Source: M3007 sp964550795
GTDB lineage: Bacteria > Bacteroidota > Bacteroidia > Chitinophagales > Saprospiraceae
Reading direction: 5' to 3'
Length of the DNA: 64,000 nucleotides
NCBI GenBank assembly: GCA_964550795.1
Contig: CAZKBH010000015.1
Coordinates: 23,110-87,109, forward strand
The position numbers were made by a program, and so were the translations under genes. Shown here one piece after another: positions 8,634-18,100 of the stretch. How positions within the stretch are numbered: the stretch's first letter is position 1; each line of letters begins with the position of its first letter. The notes under the pieces are model-generated. The model ran no database searches. It worked only from the letters and a program-made list of their open reading frames with translations, and was not told the DNA's origin.

Positions 8634-11600
8634 ATGAAAAAAACAGTTCAAACATGGATGCTTTGCTTTTTTACCCTGTCGGCGCTGGCCCAGGCTGACC
8701 AGGTTTCCATCGTAAACAACCAGGACGGGATGAGGCTGGCAGTCAATGGCAACGACTTCTTCATCAACGGCATGAACTGGGATTATTTCCCGATCGGCAC
8801 CAATTATACCTACAGTTTGTGGAAGCAGCCTGATGAGATTATCCGTGCTGCCCTCGACGCAGAAATGTCCTTATTGAAGAACATGGGCGTCAATGTAGTG
8901 CGACAGTACACCGGGGTACCCGCCCGTTGGATTCAGTACATCTATGAAACCTACGGAATCTACACTATGCTCAACCACTCCTTCGGGCGCTATGGCCTGA
9001 CGTTAAGCGGTGGAGCGGTGCCCAATACGGAATATGCAGACCCCCGCACCCGGGAATTGCTGCTTTCAGAAGTAACGGCGATGACCGAGGAGTACAAGAA
9101 TACACCCGGCCTCCTGCTGTTCCTGCTGGGCAACGAAAACAACTACGGACTCTTTTGGGACGGCGCCGAAACGGAGGATATCCCGGTTCAGGACCGAAAA
9201 TCTACTGCAAGGGCAACGGCCATGTACAAACTCTTTAATGAAGCAGCAGTGGCCATGAAAGCCATTGACCGTTCGCACCCTGTAGCCATGTGTAACGGCG
9301 ACCTGCTTTTCCTGGACATTATTGTGAAAGAGTGCAAGGATGTAGACATTTACGGTACCAATATGTATCGGGGCGCATCCTTCGGAGATGCTTTCAAGCG
9401 GGTCAGGGAGGAGTATAAAAAGCCCATTTTGTTCACCGAGTTTGGCGCGGATGCGTTCAACGCCCGGGATAATGAGGAAGACCAGCAATCGCAGGCTTAT
9501 TATATGTTGAGCAATTGGAAAGAGATTTACGAAAACGCATCAGGGCTTGGCAAAGCAGGCAATTGTCTCGGCGGGTTCACCTTCCAGTTCAGCGATGGCT
9601 GGTGGAAATTCGGGCTGACTACCAACCTTTCCATTCACGACAACAATGCCTCCTGGAGCAATGGCGGCTATCTGAACGATTATGTAGAAGGTGAAAATAA
9701 CATGAATGAAGAATGGTTCGGCATCTGCGCCAAAGGCTCCAACAACGAAAGGGGACTTTACCAGCTGTACCCTCGTGCAGCCTACTACGCGCTGAAGGAA
9801 GCGCACCAACTGAACCCTTTGGAAAAGGGAATGACCCTTGCTTCTGTGGAAAATCATTTCTCCAGCATTCAAATCATGGATGCTGTATTCAAAGCACGGG
9901 GAGACAAGGCAGCCCTCAAAGGCGAACAGTCTAAAATACGATTGAGTGAGCTACGAGCAGACTTCTACACGTTCAGTACTGGCGGCGACCTGATTTCAAC
10001 ACCCAAAGATCCCGTTCCTGGCAGGACGGCCTATCCCGACCAATTGGGATTCGACCACATGGAGTCCTTTTTTATTGGCGTAGAAGCCAAACCGTCCGAA
10101 AGTTTCCAGGCCAACGTGTCGTTCAACATCCTTGGCAATGTGGCCACCAACCCCATCAACGAGATTTTTTACGAAAACCGTGGCAGACCCCAAACCGCCC
10201 TATCGCTCAATCCGGCCACCAATCAACTCGAAAGCATCACCTTGGGCGATGTGGAACGCTTCAGGGTCTATCGGGCGGATATCAATTGGAACACCAAACA
10301 ATTTGACCTGAAAGGCTTCTACCGTACCGGGCATTACCATTGGGGTTATGAAGGCGACTTCTTCGGCTTTTACCCTGAAGCCAACTATGGCCCCAACATT
10401 GACCTTTACAATGGCGAAGCGCCGTTTGGCTTTGAATTAACGGGCAAAAAAGCATTCAAACATTTTAAAGTGGCTTTTGGTCCTCAATTGTGGTGGGGCG
10501 CCAACCCGGCGATTCTGGCGAAATACAGCCGGAAAGTCGGCAAATATGACATAACCGGTATTTTCCACGAAGACCTGGACAGGCAAGCGCCCGCCGTGAG
10601 TTCGTTTGCAGTACCCATTCCTCCTACCCGCAGGGCCGCATTGCACCTGAAAAGGAAACTGGGCCAATTTGGTTTCGAAGCGGGCGGTATCTGGTCTAAC
10701 TCAAACCGCGTCGGCGAAGTTTTCCAGGTAACGCGCCAAACAGCAGAAGGGAAATACGAGGTATATCAGGATGAAACCACCATGGACGACACCTGGGGCG
10801 GCAAACTGAAGTTGACGTATGCTTCCGGCGGTTTCCAATGGTATGCCCAAGGGGCTGCACAGGGCCTCCTCGCACAGGGCGGAGCGGATTATACCAAAAC
10901 CTTCACCGGCTGGAGACTCAAGGACAGCGGCAGCGGCAACCAGTATAACTTCCTTTCCGGCTTCACCGTTGGCTTCGGCAATTTCCAGATTGCGCCTAAC
11001 TTCCTCTGGCAGAAACCAATCGAAGACCCGATGTCCGCTGAAGCGCCTGCCCCTGCGCGTCCGAGAAATATTCTGGATGATCCTTTTGCCGTGCGGTCAA
11101 ACCGGGAAACCGTGGCGGGTGAAATCTTATTCACCTACGACCCCACGCCCGGCACCTGGATGTACGAATGGGACAATGACATTGCCGAAGACGCAAGGTT
11201 CGCGATTAGCAGCGGTTTTGTTTATCGCCACCAGCCTACCAGCCAGGACGCGGCCATCGGTATCCTTGGCGACGGGCGTACTATTTTTGCATTCCCCGGT
11301 GCAGCCCCTGCCCAGGACCTTTGGGAGGCTTATGCCCGTATCGTATCCAAAATAACCCCCGACTTTGGGTTTGTGTCCAACATTTTTGCTGGAACGGCCC
11401 AGGCCAACGGCAGCGATGCCAGGCTCATCAAACGTTTTGGCGGCGATTTGCGCGCTATCTATAAAAAGACAAAACTCACCGCCATGGTCAAGGTGAACGA
11501 CTGGGGTCCTTTTGACTACCACCGCGACTTCAACCTGACTTTCCCGCTACAGCTTATGGCGGATATTTCCACAAGCCTTGCAAAACCATCCTGGTTTGAA

Positions 11601-11786
11601 CTGCCCAATTCCCGTCTGGGCCTCCGCTATCTCTGGCGCTCGCTCGACCGGTATTCACCCCGCTATTCCCCGACCACGAAAATTGATGCTCGTGGGGACC
11701 TTGTTCCCGACCCCACCGCAATAGGTTTCGGAAACGGACAGGAATGGGAAATCCAAACCTATTTGCAAATCAGTATTGGCAATTAA
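8634..11786 (+). CDS. Glycosidase (clan GH-A TIM barrel) fused to an outer-membrane beta-barrel
   Basis: The 1050-residue protein starts at ATG 8634 (MKKTVQTWMLCFFTLSALAQA, a signal peptide); ATG 8628 is in frame. Residues about 25-400 form a GH2/GH5-like (clan GH-A) catalytic domain with acid/base E168 in LLGNENN and nucleophile E269 in LFTEFGAD, plus many aromatics (WDYFPIGTNYTYSLW). From about 430 to the end the sequence changes into long amphipathic beta strands (WNTKQFDLKGFYRTGHYHW, GGKLKLTYASGGFQWYAQG, SRLGLRYLWRSLDR), as in 14-18-stranded outer-membrane porins. I infer an enzyme tethered to its own pore, first gene of the glucan locus and a stand-in for the missing SusC/SusD. The exact GH family is not assigned. 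Confidence 0.75.
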   Translation: MKKTVQTWMLCFFTLSALAQADQVSIVNNQDGMRLAVNGNDFFINGMNWDYFPIGTNYTYSLWKQPDEIIRAALDAEMSLLKNMGVNVVRQYTGVPARWIQYIYETYGIYTMLNHSFGRYGLTLSGGAVPNTEYADPRTRELLLSEVTAMTEEYKNTPGLLLFLLGNENNYGLFWDGAETEDIPVQDRKSTARATAMYKLFNEAAVAMKAIDRSHPVAMCNGDLLFLDIIVKECKDVDIYGTNMYRGASFGDAFKRVREEYKKPILFTEFGADAFNARDNEEDQQSQAYYMLSNWKEIYENASGLGKAGNCLGGFTFQFSDGWWKFGLTTNLSIHDNNASWSNGGYLNDYVEGENNMNEEWFGICAKGSNNERGLYQLYPRAAYYALKEAHQLNPLEKGMTLASVENHFSSIQIMDAVFKARGDKAALKGEQSKIRLSELRADFYTFSTGGDLISTPKDPVPGRTAYPDQLGFDHMESFFIGVEAKPSESFQANVSFNILGNVATNPINEIFYENRGRPQTALSLNPATNQLESITLGDVERFRVYRADINWNTKQFDLKGFYRTGHYHWGYEGDFFGFYPEANYGPNIDLYNGEAPFGFELTGKKAFKHFKVAFGPQLWWGANPAILAKYSRKVGKYDITGIFHEDLDRQAPAVSSFAVPIPPTRRAALHLKRKLGQFGFEAGGIWSNSNRVGEVFQVTRQTAEGKYEVYQDETTMDDTWGGKLKLTYASGGFQWYAQGAAQGLLAQGGADYTKTFTGWRLKDSGSGNQYNFLSGFTVGFGNFQIAPNFLWQKPIEDPMSAEAPAPARPRNILDDPFAVRSNRETVAGEILFTYDPTPGTWMYEWDNDIAEDARFAISSGFVYRHQPTSQDAAIGILGDGRTIFAFPGAAPAQDLWEAYARIVSKITPDFGFVSNIFAGTAQANGSDARLIKRFGGDLRAIYKKTKLTAMVKVNDWGPFDYHRDFNLTFPLQLMADISTSLAKPSWFELPNSRLGLRYLWRSLDRYSPRYSPTTKIDARGDLVPDPTAIGFGNGQEWEIQTYLQISIGN

Positions 11787-11808
11787 CAAACAACACAAAA
11801 AGTCTGTC

Positions 11809-14154
11809 ATGAAAAATATTAAATTTAAAATTTCAGCACTTACCCTGCTCACGGCATTGACCGTGTTGACGGTGATTAGTTGTAAAAGAGAACTGGAGGA
11901 TCTGGAACCAGCCACTTTCCCTACCACGGCAGAAGTATTCATTGACGGGTTCAGTGAAGGGCTGAACTACGGTGCCTTCGGTGGCTCAAAAGTTACCGCC
12001 TTCGACGTGGACACCGAGGTGAGATACAAAGGCTCCGCTTCCATGAGATTTTCCGTGCCGGACGCCGGAGACCCCAAGGGAGCTTATGCGGGCGGCAGCT
12101 ATTTTACCTTGGTCGGGCGAGACCTGACGGGCTACGATGCATTGACCTTCTGGGCCAGGGCCTCCAAATCGGCTACGATTGACGTGCTTGGATTCGGGAC
12201 TGACTTTGGGGAGTCAAACTTTCTGGTCACGCTGCCAAACGTAGCGGTCAACACCAACTGGCAGAAATACATCGTCCCCATCCCTGATCCTTCGAAACTG
12301 ACGCAGGAAAGGGGCCTGTTTTTCTACTCGGAAGGCCCGGAAGACGGCCTTGGTTACACCTTCTGGATTGATGAGTTGCAATATGAAAAACTGGGAACCC
12401 TTGCCCATCCAAGACATGTCATTTTAGACGGACAAGATCAGGTTATATCGGCAAACAATGGCCAGCAGCTGAACATTGGAGGCTTGAAATCTACCTTCAA
12501 TTTGCCGACCGGCGTTGACCAAACTGTGTTGGTTTCCCCAGCATATTTCACTTTTTCTTCTTCCAACACCGCCGTGGCTACGGTAAATAATAAAGGCGTT
12601 GTCACGGTGCTTGATGCCGGGACTGCGGTCATCACGGCCAAAGTAGGTAATTTGGATGCAGCGGGTTCCATGACCATCACTTCAGGTGGAGCAGCCGTCG
12701 GTCCTACAAGCCCGGCGCCCACTCCAACCGTTAGTGCGGATGATGTGATTTCCCTTTTCAGCAATGCCTATACGAACGTCAACGTAGATACCTGGAACAC
12801 CCGCTGGCAATTTTCAACGGCCGAAGATTTTGACCTGCAGATCGCCGGAGACGATGTGAAGCGGTACCAGAACCTCAATTTCGTGGGCATCGAGTTTGCT
12901 TCGCAGACCATCAATGCCTCGGCCATGACGCATTTCCATTTGGATATCTGGACGCCCGATCCAACCGATCTTCCTAAAGCCTTCAAGGTTTTGCTCGTTG
13001 ATTTCGGCGCGAACGGGACTTTTGGCGGGAACGACGATTCCCAACATGAATTGGCCTTCACCCGCCCAACCCTTGTTTCAAACCAATGGGTGAGTTTGGA
13101 CATTCCACTGTCCAGTTTCACGGGATTAGTGAACAGGGGCCACCTCGCCCAATTGGTCCTATCCGGAGATTTGCCTAATGTGTATATTGACAATGTGTAT
13201 TTCTACAACGCAGGATCCGTGACACCGACCGCACCAACCATTGCTGCGCCGACACCGACCCGTAATCCTGCGGATGTAATCTCTGTTTTCAGTGATACCT
13301 ACCCGAATATTCCCGGAACAGATTTTAATCCAAACTGGGGGCAGGCCACCGTAGTTACCCAAGTGCCGATTGCAGGGAACAACACCTTGCGTTATGGGGG
13401 CTTGAACTTCCAGGGCACCCAATTTGCCAGCAACCTGAATGTCTCTGGCATGACCCATCTACACCTCGATGTCTGGTCGGGTAATTCCACCGCTTTAAAC
13501 ACTTTCCTCATCAGCCCCGGCCCGATTGAAACGGCCTTTGCACTCACGGTGCCCACCAACGGCTGGTCAAGTGTGGACATTCCATTGGCTAATTTTTCCC
13601 CTGTTGACCTTAATAACCTGATTCAATTTAAATTTGAAGGCAACGGCGATATTTACCTGGACAACCTGTACTTCTACAAACAAACCAGCGGCGGTATGGA
13701 TCCAACCACGGCAGCCCCAACGCCAACCTTTAATGCCGCCAATGTCATATCCGTGTTTAGTGACGCCTACAACAACATTGCCGGAACAAACCTCAATCCT
13801 GGCTGGGGCCAAGCCACCGTTGTTACCCAAATACAGATTGCCGGCAACAATACGATGTTGTACACTGGCCTGAACTACCAGGGCATTGAGTTAGGCAGCA
13901 GTCAGAATGTGAGCAATATGACCCATTTGCACCTCGATTTCTGGACGGCAAACTCCACGGATCTAAGGGTATTCCTCATCAGTCCGGGGCCAGCGGAGAA
14001 GTCATATTCCTTGACGGTGCCGACATCCGGCTGGACGAGCATTGATATTCCCTTGACGGAATTCGGCCCGACGGTGAATCTGGCAAATGTTTTCCAATTC
14101 AAATTCGAGGGCAACGGGAAGATTTACCTCGACAATATTCTATTTCACAACTGA
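11809..14154 (+). CDS. Surface glycan-binding lipoprotein with Big2 and three CBM-like modules
   Basis: The start is set at ATG 11809 (MKNIKFKIS), directly before a lipoprotein signal (LTALTVLTVISCKRE); the in-frame start at 11776 overlaps the previous gene. The 781-residue protein has a CBM-like sandwich (about 40-200; WARASKSATIDVLGFG), a bacterial Ig-like Big2 domain (about 220-300; NTAVATVNNKGVVTVLDAGT) and three related modules of about 150 residues, each opening with an APTPT linker and ADVISLFSN/ISVFSD and closing with GN-DIYLDNLYFY. The same modules occur attached to laminarinases. There is no catalytic motif. I infer that it captures beta-glucan at the surface, filling the role of SusD/SusE proteins. 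It is 22 bases downstream of the barrel fusion. Confidence 0.75.
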   Translation: MKNIKFKISALTLLTALTVLTVISCKRELEDLEPATFPTTAEVFIDGFSEGLNYGAFGGSKVTAFDVDTEVRYKGSASMRFSVPDAGDPKGAYAGGSYFTLVGRDLTGYDALTFWARASKSATIDVLGFGTDFGESNFLVTLPNVAVNTNWQKYIVPIPDPSKLTQERGLFFYSEGPEDGLGYTFWIDELQYEKLGTLAHPRHVILDGQDQVISANNGQQLNIGGLKSTFNLPTGVDQTVLVSPAYFTFSSSNTAVATVNNKGVVTVLDAGTAVITAKVGNLDAAGSMTITSGGAAVGPTSPAPTPTVSADDVISLFSNAYTNVNVDTWNTRWQFSTAEDFDLQIAGDDVKRYQNLNFVGIEFASQTINASAMTHFHLDIWTPDPTDLPKAFKVLLVDFGANGTFGGNDDSQHELAFTRPTLVSNQWVSLDIPLSSFTGLVNRGHLAQLVLSGDLPNVYIDNVYFYNAGSVTPTAPTIAAPTPTRNPADVISVFSDTYPNIPGTDFNPNWGQATVVTQVPIAGNNTLRYGGLNFQGTQFASNLNVSGMTHLHLDVWSGNSTALNTFLISPGPIETAFALTVPTNGWSSVDIPLANFSPVDLNNLIQFKFEGNGDIYLDNLYFYKQTSGGMDPTTAAPTPTFNAANVISVFSDAYNNIAGTNLNPGWGQATVVTQIQIAGNNTMLYTGLNYQGIELGSSQNVSNMTHLHLDFWTANSTDLRVFLISPGPAEKSYSLTVPTSGWTSIDIPLTEFGPTVNLANVFQFKFEGNGKIYLDNILFHN

Positions 14155-14160
14155 TTTTCC

Positions 14161-14234
14161 GAGCGTGTTCAGAAATGTATGGCACACCTAAATTCGTGGT
14201 AGCCGAGGTGTGCCACACTTTTCTGAACACGCTC
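14161..14234. mobile_element. Palindromic MITE-like element with 8-bp target duplication (family A)
   Basis: A 74-bp near-perfect palindrome with about 29-bp arms beginning GAGCGTGTTCAGAAA and a 15-base loop. It is flanked on both sides by GATTTTCC (14153-14160 and 14235-14242), an 8-bp direct repeat indicating insertion by transposition; the left copy overlaps the stop codon of the preceding gene. A related copy is inside the GH149 gene at 17107-17194. As RNA it would form a long hairpin between the lipoprotein and GH16 genes. Confidence 0.8.
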
Positions 14235-14274
14235 GATTTTCCTTTCAACTTTAACCTGCACAATAACAATAGCC

Positions 14275-15114
14275 ATGAGCTGGAGTCCTTCAACGCTGAT
14301 CAATAGCTTTTTGCTTATCGTAGTTTCTTTCGCCTTTTTTGGCTGCAAGGAGGATGATAATGCCATTATAGACCGCAACTACCAATTGGTTTGGGAAGAT
14401 GATTTCGCGGGTCTGGCCGGTACCGCTCCAGATGCTACGAAATGGACCTACGACATCGGAATCGGCCCCGGAAATGACGGCTGGGGCAATCAGGAACTAG
14501 AATATTACACCGATCGCACTGAAAATGCCGCCCTCGATGGAGCTGGCAATCTGGCGATTACGGCACGAAGCGAAAGTTTTGGGGGGCGTTCTTTTACCTC
14601 GGCCCGATTGAAAACCAAAGGGATTTTTGCCCAGACTTATGGTCGTTTTGAGGCCCGTATTAAAATGCCCTGGGGGCCTGGAATCTGGCCGGCTTTCTGG
14701 ATGCTGGGCGCCAATATTGATGAAGTTGCATGGCCACAATGCGGCGAAATTGACATCATGGAGTACCGCGGGCAGGAGCCAAACCTGGTGCATGGCTCCC
14801 TGCATGGCCCGGGGTATTCGGGTGGAGCGGCCATCACCAAGAGTTTTGGCTTCACCAACGACCGTTTCGATGTGGACTTTCATGTTTTTGCTGTTGAATG
14901 GGGTGAAAATTACATTGATTACTTCGTTGATGATACCCTTTATCTGCGGATAAAGCCGGAAGATGTGCCTGGAGAATGGGTGTATAATCAACCATTTTTC
15001 ATCATCCTGAATGTGGCCGTTGGCGGTAATTATGTGGGTTTCCCAACACCACAAACGCCCTTCCCACAAACCATGCTGGTGGATTATGTCAAGGTTTACA
15101 AAGAGGTTAATTGA
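14275..15114 (+). CDS. GH16 endo-beta-1,3-glucanase (laminarinase), lipoprotein
   Basis: The 279-residue protein has a lipoprotein signal (FLLIVVSFAFFGCKEDD; Cys near 25), so it is membrane-anchored, probably on the cell surface. The GH16 domain fills the rest: WEDDF near the start, GIWPAFWMLG, and the active-site block E158-I-D-I-M-E163 (nucleophile E158, D160, acid/base E163). The extra Met in E-I-D-I-M-E is the beta-bulge form seen in laminarinases and their relatives. Length is that of a minimal single-domain laminarinase. It is followed after 3 bases by the GH149 gene, consistent with attack on the polymer outside and phosphorolysis of products inside. Confidence 0.92.
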   Translation: MSWSPSTLINSFLLIVVSFAFFGCKEDDNAIIDRNYQLVWEDDFAGLAGTAPDATKWTYDIGIGPGNDGWGNQELEYYTDRTENAALDGAGNLAITARSESFGGRSFTSARLKTKGIFAQTYGRFEARIKMPWGPGIWPAFWMLGANIDEVAWPQCGEIDIMEYRGQEPNLVHGSLHGPGYSGGAAITKSFGFTNDRFDVDFHVFAVEWGENYIDYFVDDTLYLRIKPEDVPGEWVYNQPFFIILNVAVGGNYVGFPTPQTPFPQTMLVDYVKVYKEVN

Positions 15115-15117
15115 GCT

Positions 15118-18100
15118 ATGAAACTACAATCTGCCCAAATAGGCGCTGATAGCTATTTTAAAATATCGGACAGCGATACAATTCGCCCATTTTTCATGAG
15201 CATTGTCAGTGACTCTGATCACTGGATGTTTATTTCCAGCAATGGCGGATTGAGCGCAGGACGTAAAAATGCCGATTATGCACTGTTCCCGTATTATACC
15301 GACGACAAAATAACCGAGTCGGTAGAAATAACGGGTAGCAAGTCCATATTTCGAATTAAACAGGGCGGTGTTCAACATATCTGGGAGCCCTTTTCAAACC
15401 GATATGAAGGCATACACCGCAGCAGCCGGAATTTGTACAAGCATATTTTCGGAAACAAAATCATCTTCGAGGAAATAAACCACGACCTGCAACTGAGCTT
15501 TCAGGTGGAATGGAATTCCAGCGATAAGTTTGGTTTTGTTCGAAAATCCAGACTGATTAATCAGGGATCCGCAGCGCTCAGTATTGCGCTGTTGGACGGT
15601 ATCCAGAATATCATGCCCTACGGCGTGCCGAGCAGTTTGCAGAACAGTGCCAGCAACCTCGTGGACGCCTACAAGCGGAGCGAATTGGACCAAGCGACGG
15701 GCTTGGGTATTTATGCATTAAGCGCCATTATTGTGGACAAAGCCGAGCCCAGCGAGGCGCTGAAAGGCAATGTGGCGTGGTCGCTCGGCCTTGAAAACCC
15801 GACCTATCTGCTCTCCTCCCTGCAACTCGGCGCATTCAGAAAAGGCGCCCAACTCCTTCAGGAAGAAGATGTTAAGGCAGAAAAAGGCGCTTATTTTCTG
15901 CATCAGGAAATAGCCCTGGCGCCTCAGGAGGAAAAGGAATGGATGATCGTCGCCAATGTGAATCAAAGCCGCGTGTCAGTCGCCCAACTGATGGACTTAA
16001 TCAAAAATGAAAAAGGATTATACCAACTCGTCAACCAGGATATAGCCGCCGGGACCAAACGCCTGCTCGCGCTCAACGCCGCCGCCGATGGGTTGCAATT
16101 GAGTTCCGACCACCGCCGGGATACCCGCCATTTTGCCAATGTGCTGTTTAACATCATGCGTGGCGGCATTTTTGATCAGAATTATCAAATCGAAAAATGG
16201 GATTTCAGCGATTATTTGTCCAAGGCCAACAAAACTGTTTTTGAACAGGCAAAACCGGTCCTGGACAAATTACCCGATGTTTTATCCTTTTTTGAGATAA
16301 GAAAAATAGCGCTGCAAAGCGGGGATGCTCATTTCACGAGGTTGTGCCTCGAATACATGCCCCTCAAATTCAGCCGTCGGCACGGTGACCCCAGCCGGCC
16401 CTGGAACTGGTTTTCCATCAATACCCGTAGCGAAAAGGACGGCTCGAAAATCCTGGATTATCAAGGCAACTGGAGGGATATATTCCAAAACTGGGAAGCG
16501 CTGGCACATTCCTACCCGGCTTTCATTGAAAGCATGGTGTATAAGTTTTTGAATGCCACCACCTTCGATGGATACAATCCCTACCGCGTGACCAAAGATG
16601 GTTTTGATTGGGAAACCATAGAGCCAGACAACCCTTGGTCGTACATTGGCTATTGGGGCGACCACCAGATCATCTACCTGCTGAAGTTTCTGGAATTTAT
16701 GGAAGACCATGAACCCGGTCAAATGGAAAGACTATTCGACAAAGCATGTTTCGTGTATGCCAATGTGCCCTATAAGATAAAAAGTTATGAGGATACGCTC
16801 AAAAACCCGAAAGACACCATCGAATTCAACCATGAAGCGGAAAAGGAAATCCATTCGCTGAAAGAAAGAATGGGCGCTGACGGGGCTTTGGTGCGCGATG
16901 AAAAAGGCAAGATCCACACCGTGACCTTCGTGGAAAAAATATTGGCAACCGTATTGTCCAAATTGTCCAATTTCATTCCCGAAGCCGGCATTTGGATGAA
17001 CACCCAGCGACCCGAATGGAACGACGCCAACAACGCCCTGGTGGGCAACGGTGTTTCGGTGGTGACCCTGTGTTACTTGCGGCGGTTTTTATATTTTTTC
17101 AAAAAAGTATTGGCTAAAAGTGTGGCACACCTAAATTTGAGTATTGACCATCAACATAATAGTCGAGGTGTGCCACACTTTTCTGAACGCGCTCCAAAAA
17201 ACGCCCACATTTCCTCGGAGATGCTGGTTTTCCTGCATGGCGTGTCTGAAACATTGAATCAGCACCAGCATTTGCTTTCCGGTAAAATCAATGACCAGGA
17301 TCGCAAACGGATATTGGACGGTTTGGGGAAAGCCGGCAGCGCATATCGCACCCAATTGTACAGCCAGCCGTTTTCAGGCGAAAAACAGGCAGTTTCTCTG
17401 GATGAAATAGCGCAGTTTTTTGACCTGAGCCTGCGCTTTTTGGAACATACGATTGATGCCAATAAAAGGCCGGACCATTTGTACCATGCCTATAATTTGA
17501 TGACCTCCGAAAACGATACCGTTTCTATTGCTTATTTGAGCGAGATGCTGGAAGGGCAGGTGGCCGCGTTGAGTTCCAAATATTTATCCGGCCAGGAGTC
17601 AGTCATATTGCTGGAGCATTTGAAAAAAAGCAAATTGTTCCGGCCAGACCAAAACAGCTACCTGCTTTATCCAAACAAGGATTTGCCGGGCTTTTTTGAG
17701 AAAAACAATTTGCCCAAAGAAGCAGTCGGACAGTCCAGCCTGCTCACACAACTGGTATCTGACGGCAATGTGGACATTATCGAAAAGGATATCAACGGGG
17801 TGTACCATTTCAACAGCAATTTCAAAAATGCCGGCGACCTGAGCGCTGCATTGACCGAGCTGTCCAAAACCAAATATGCCCCCCTCGTTGACAAGGATCA
17901 AAAACGGGTATTGCAAATATTCGAGGATATCTTCAACCACAAAGCATTCACCGGGCGATCCGGCACCTTTTTCGGCTATGAAGGTTTGGGGTCTATTTAT
18001 TGGCACATGGTGTCTAAACTACAATTGGCTGTCATGGAAAGTTGCCAGAAAGCCGTTGAGGAGGGGGAAAGTGCAGCGATTGTAGGTCAATTACTGGATC

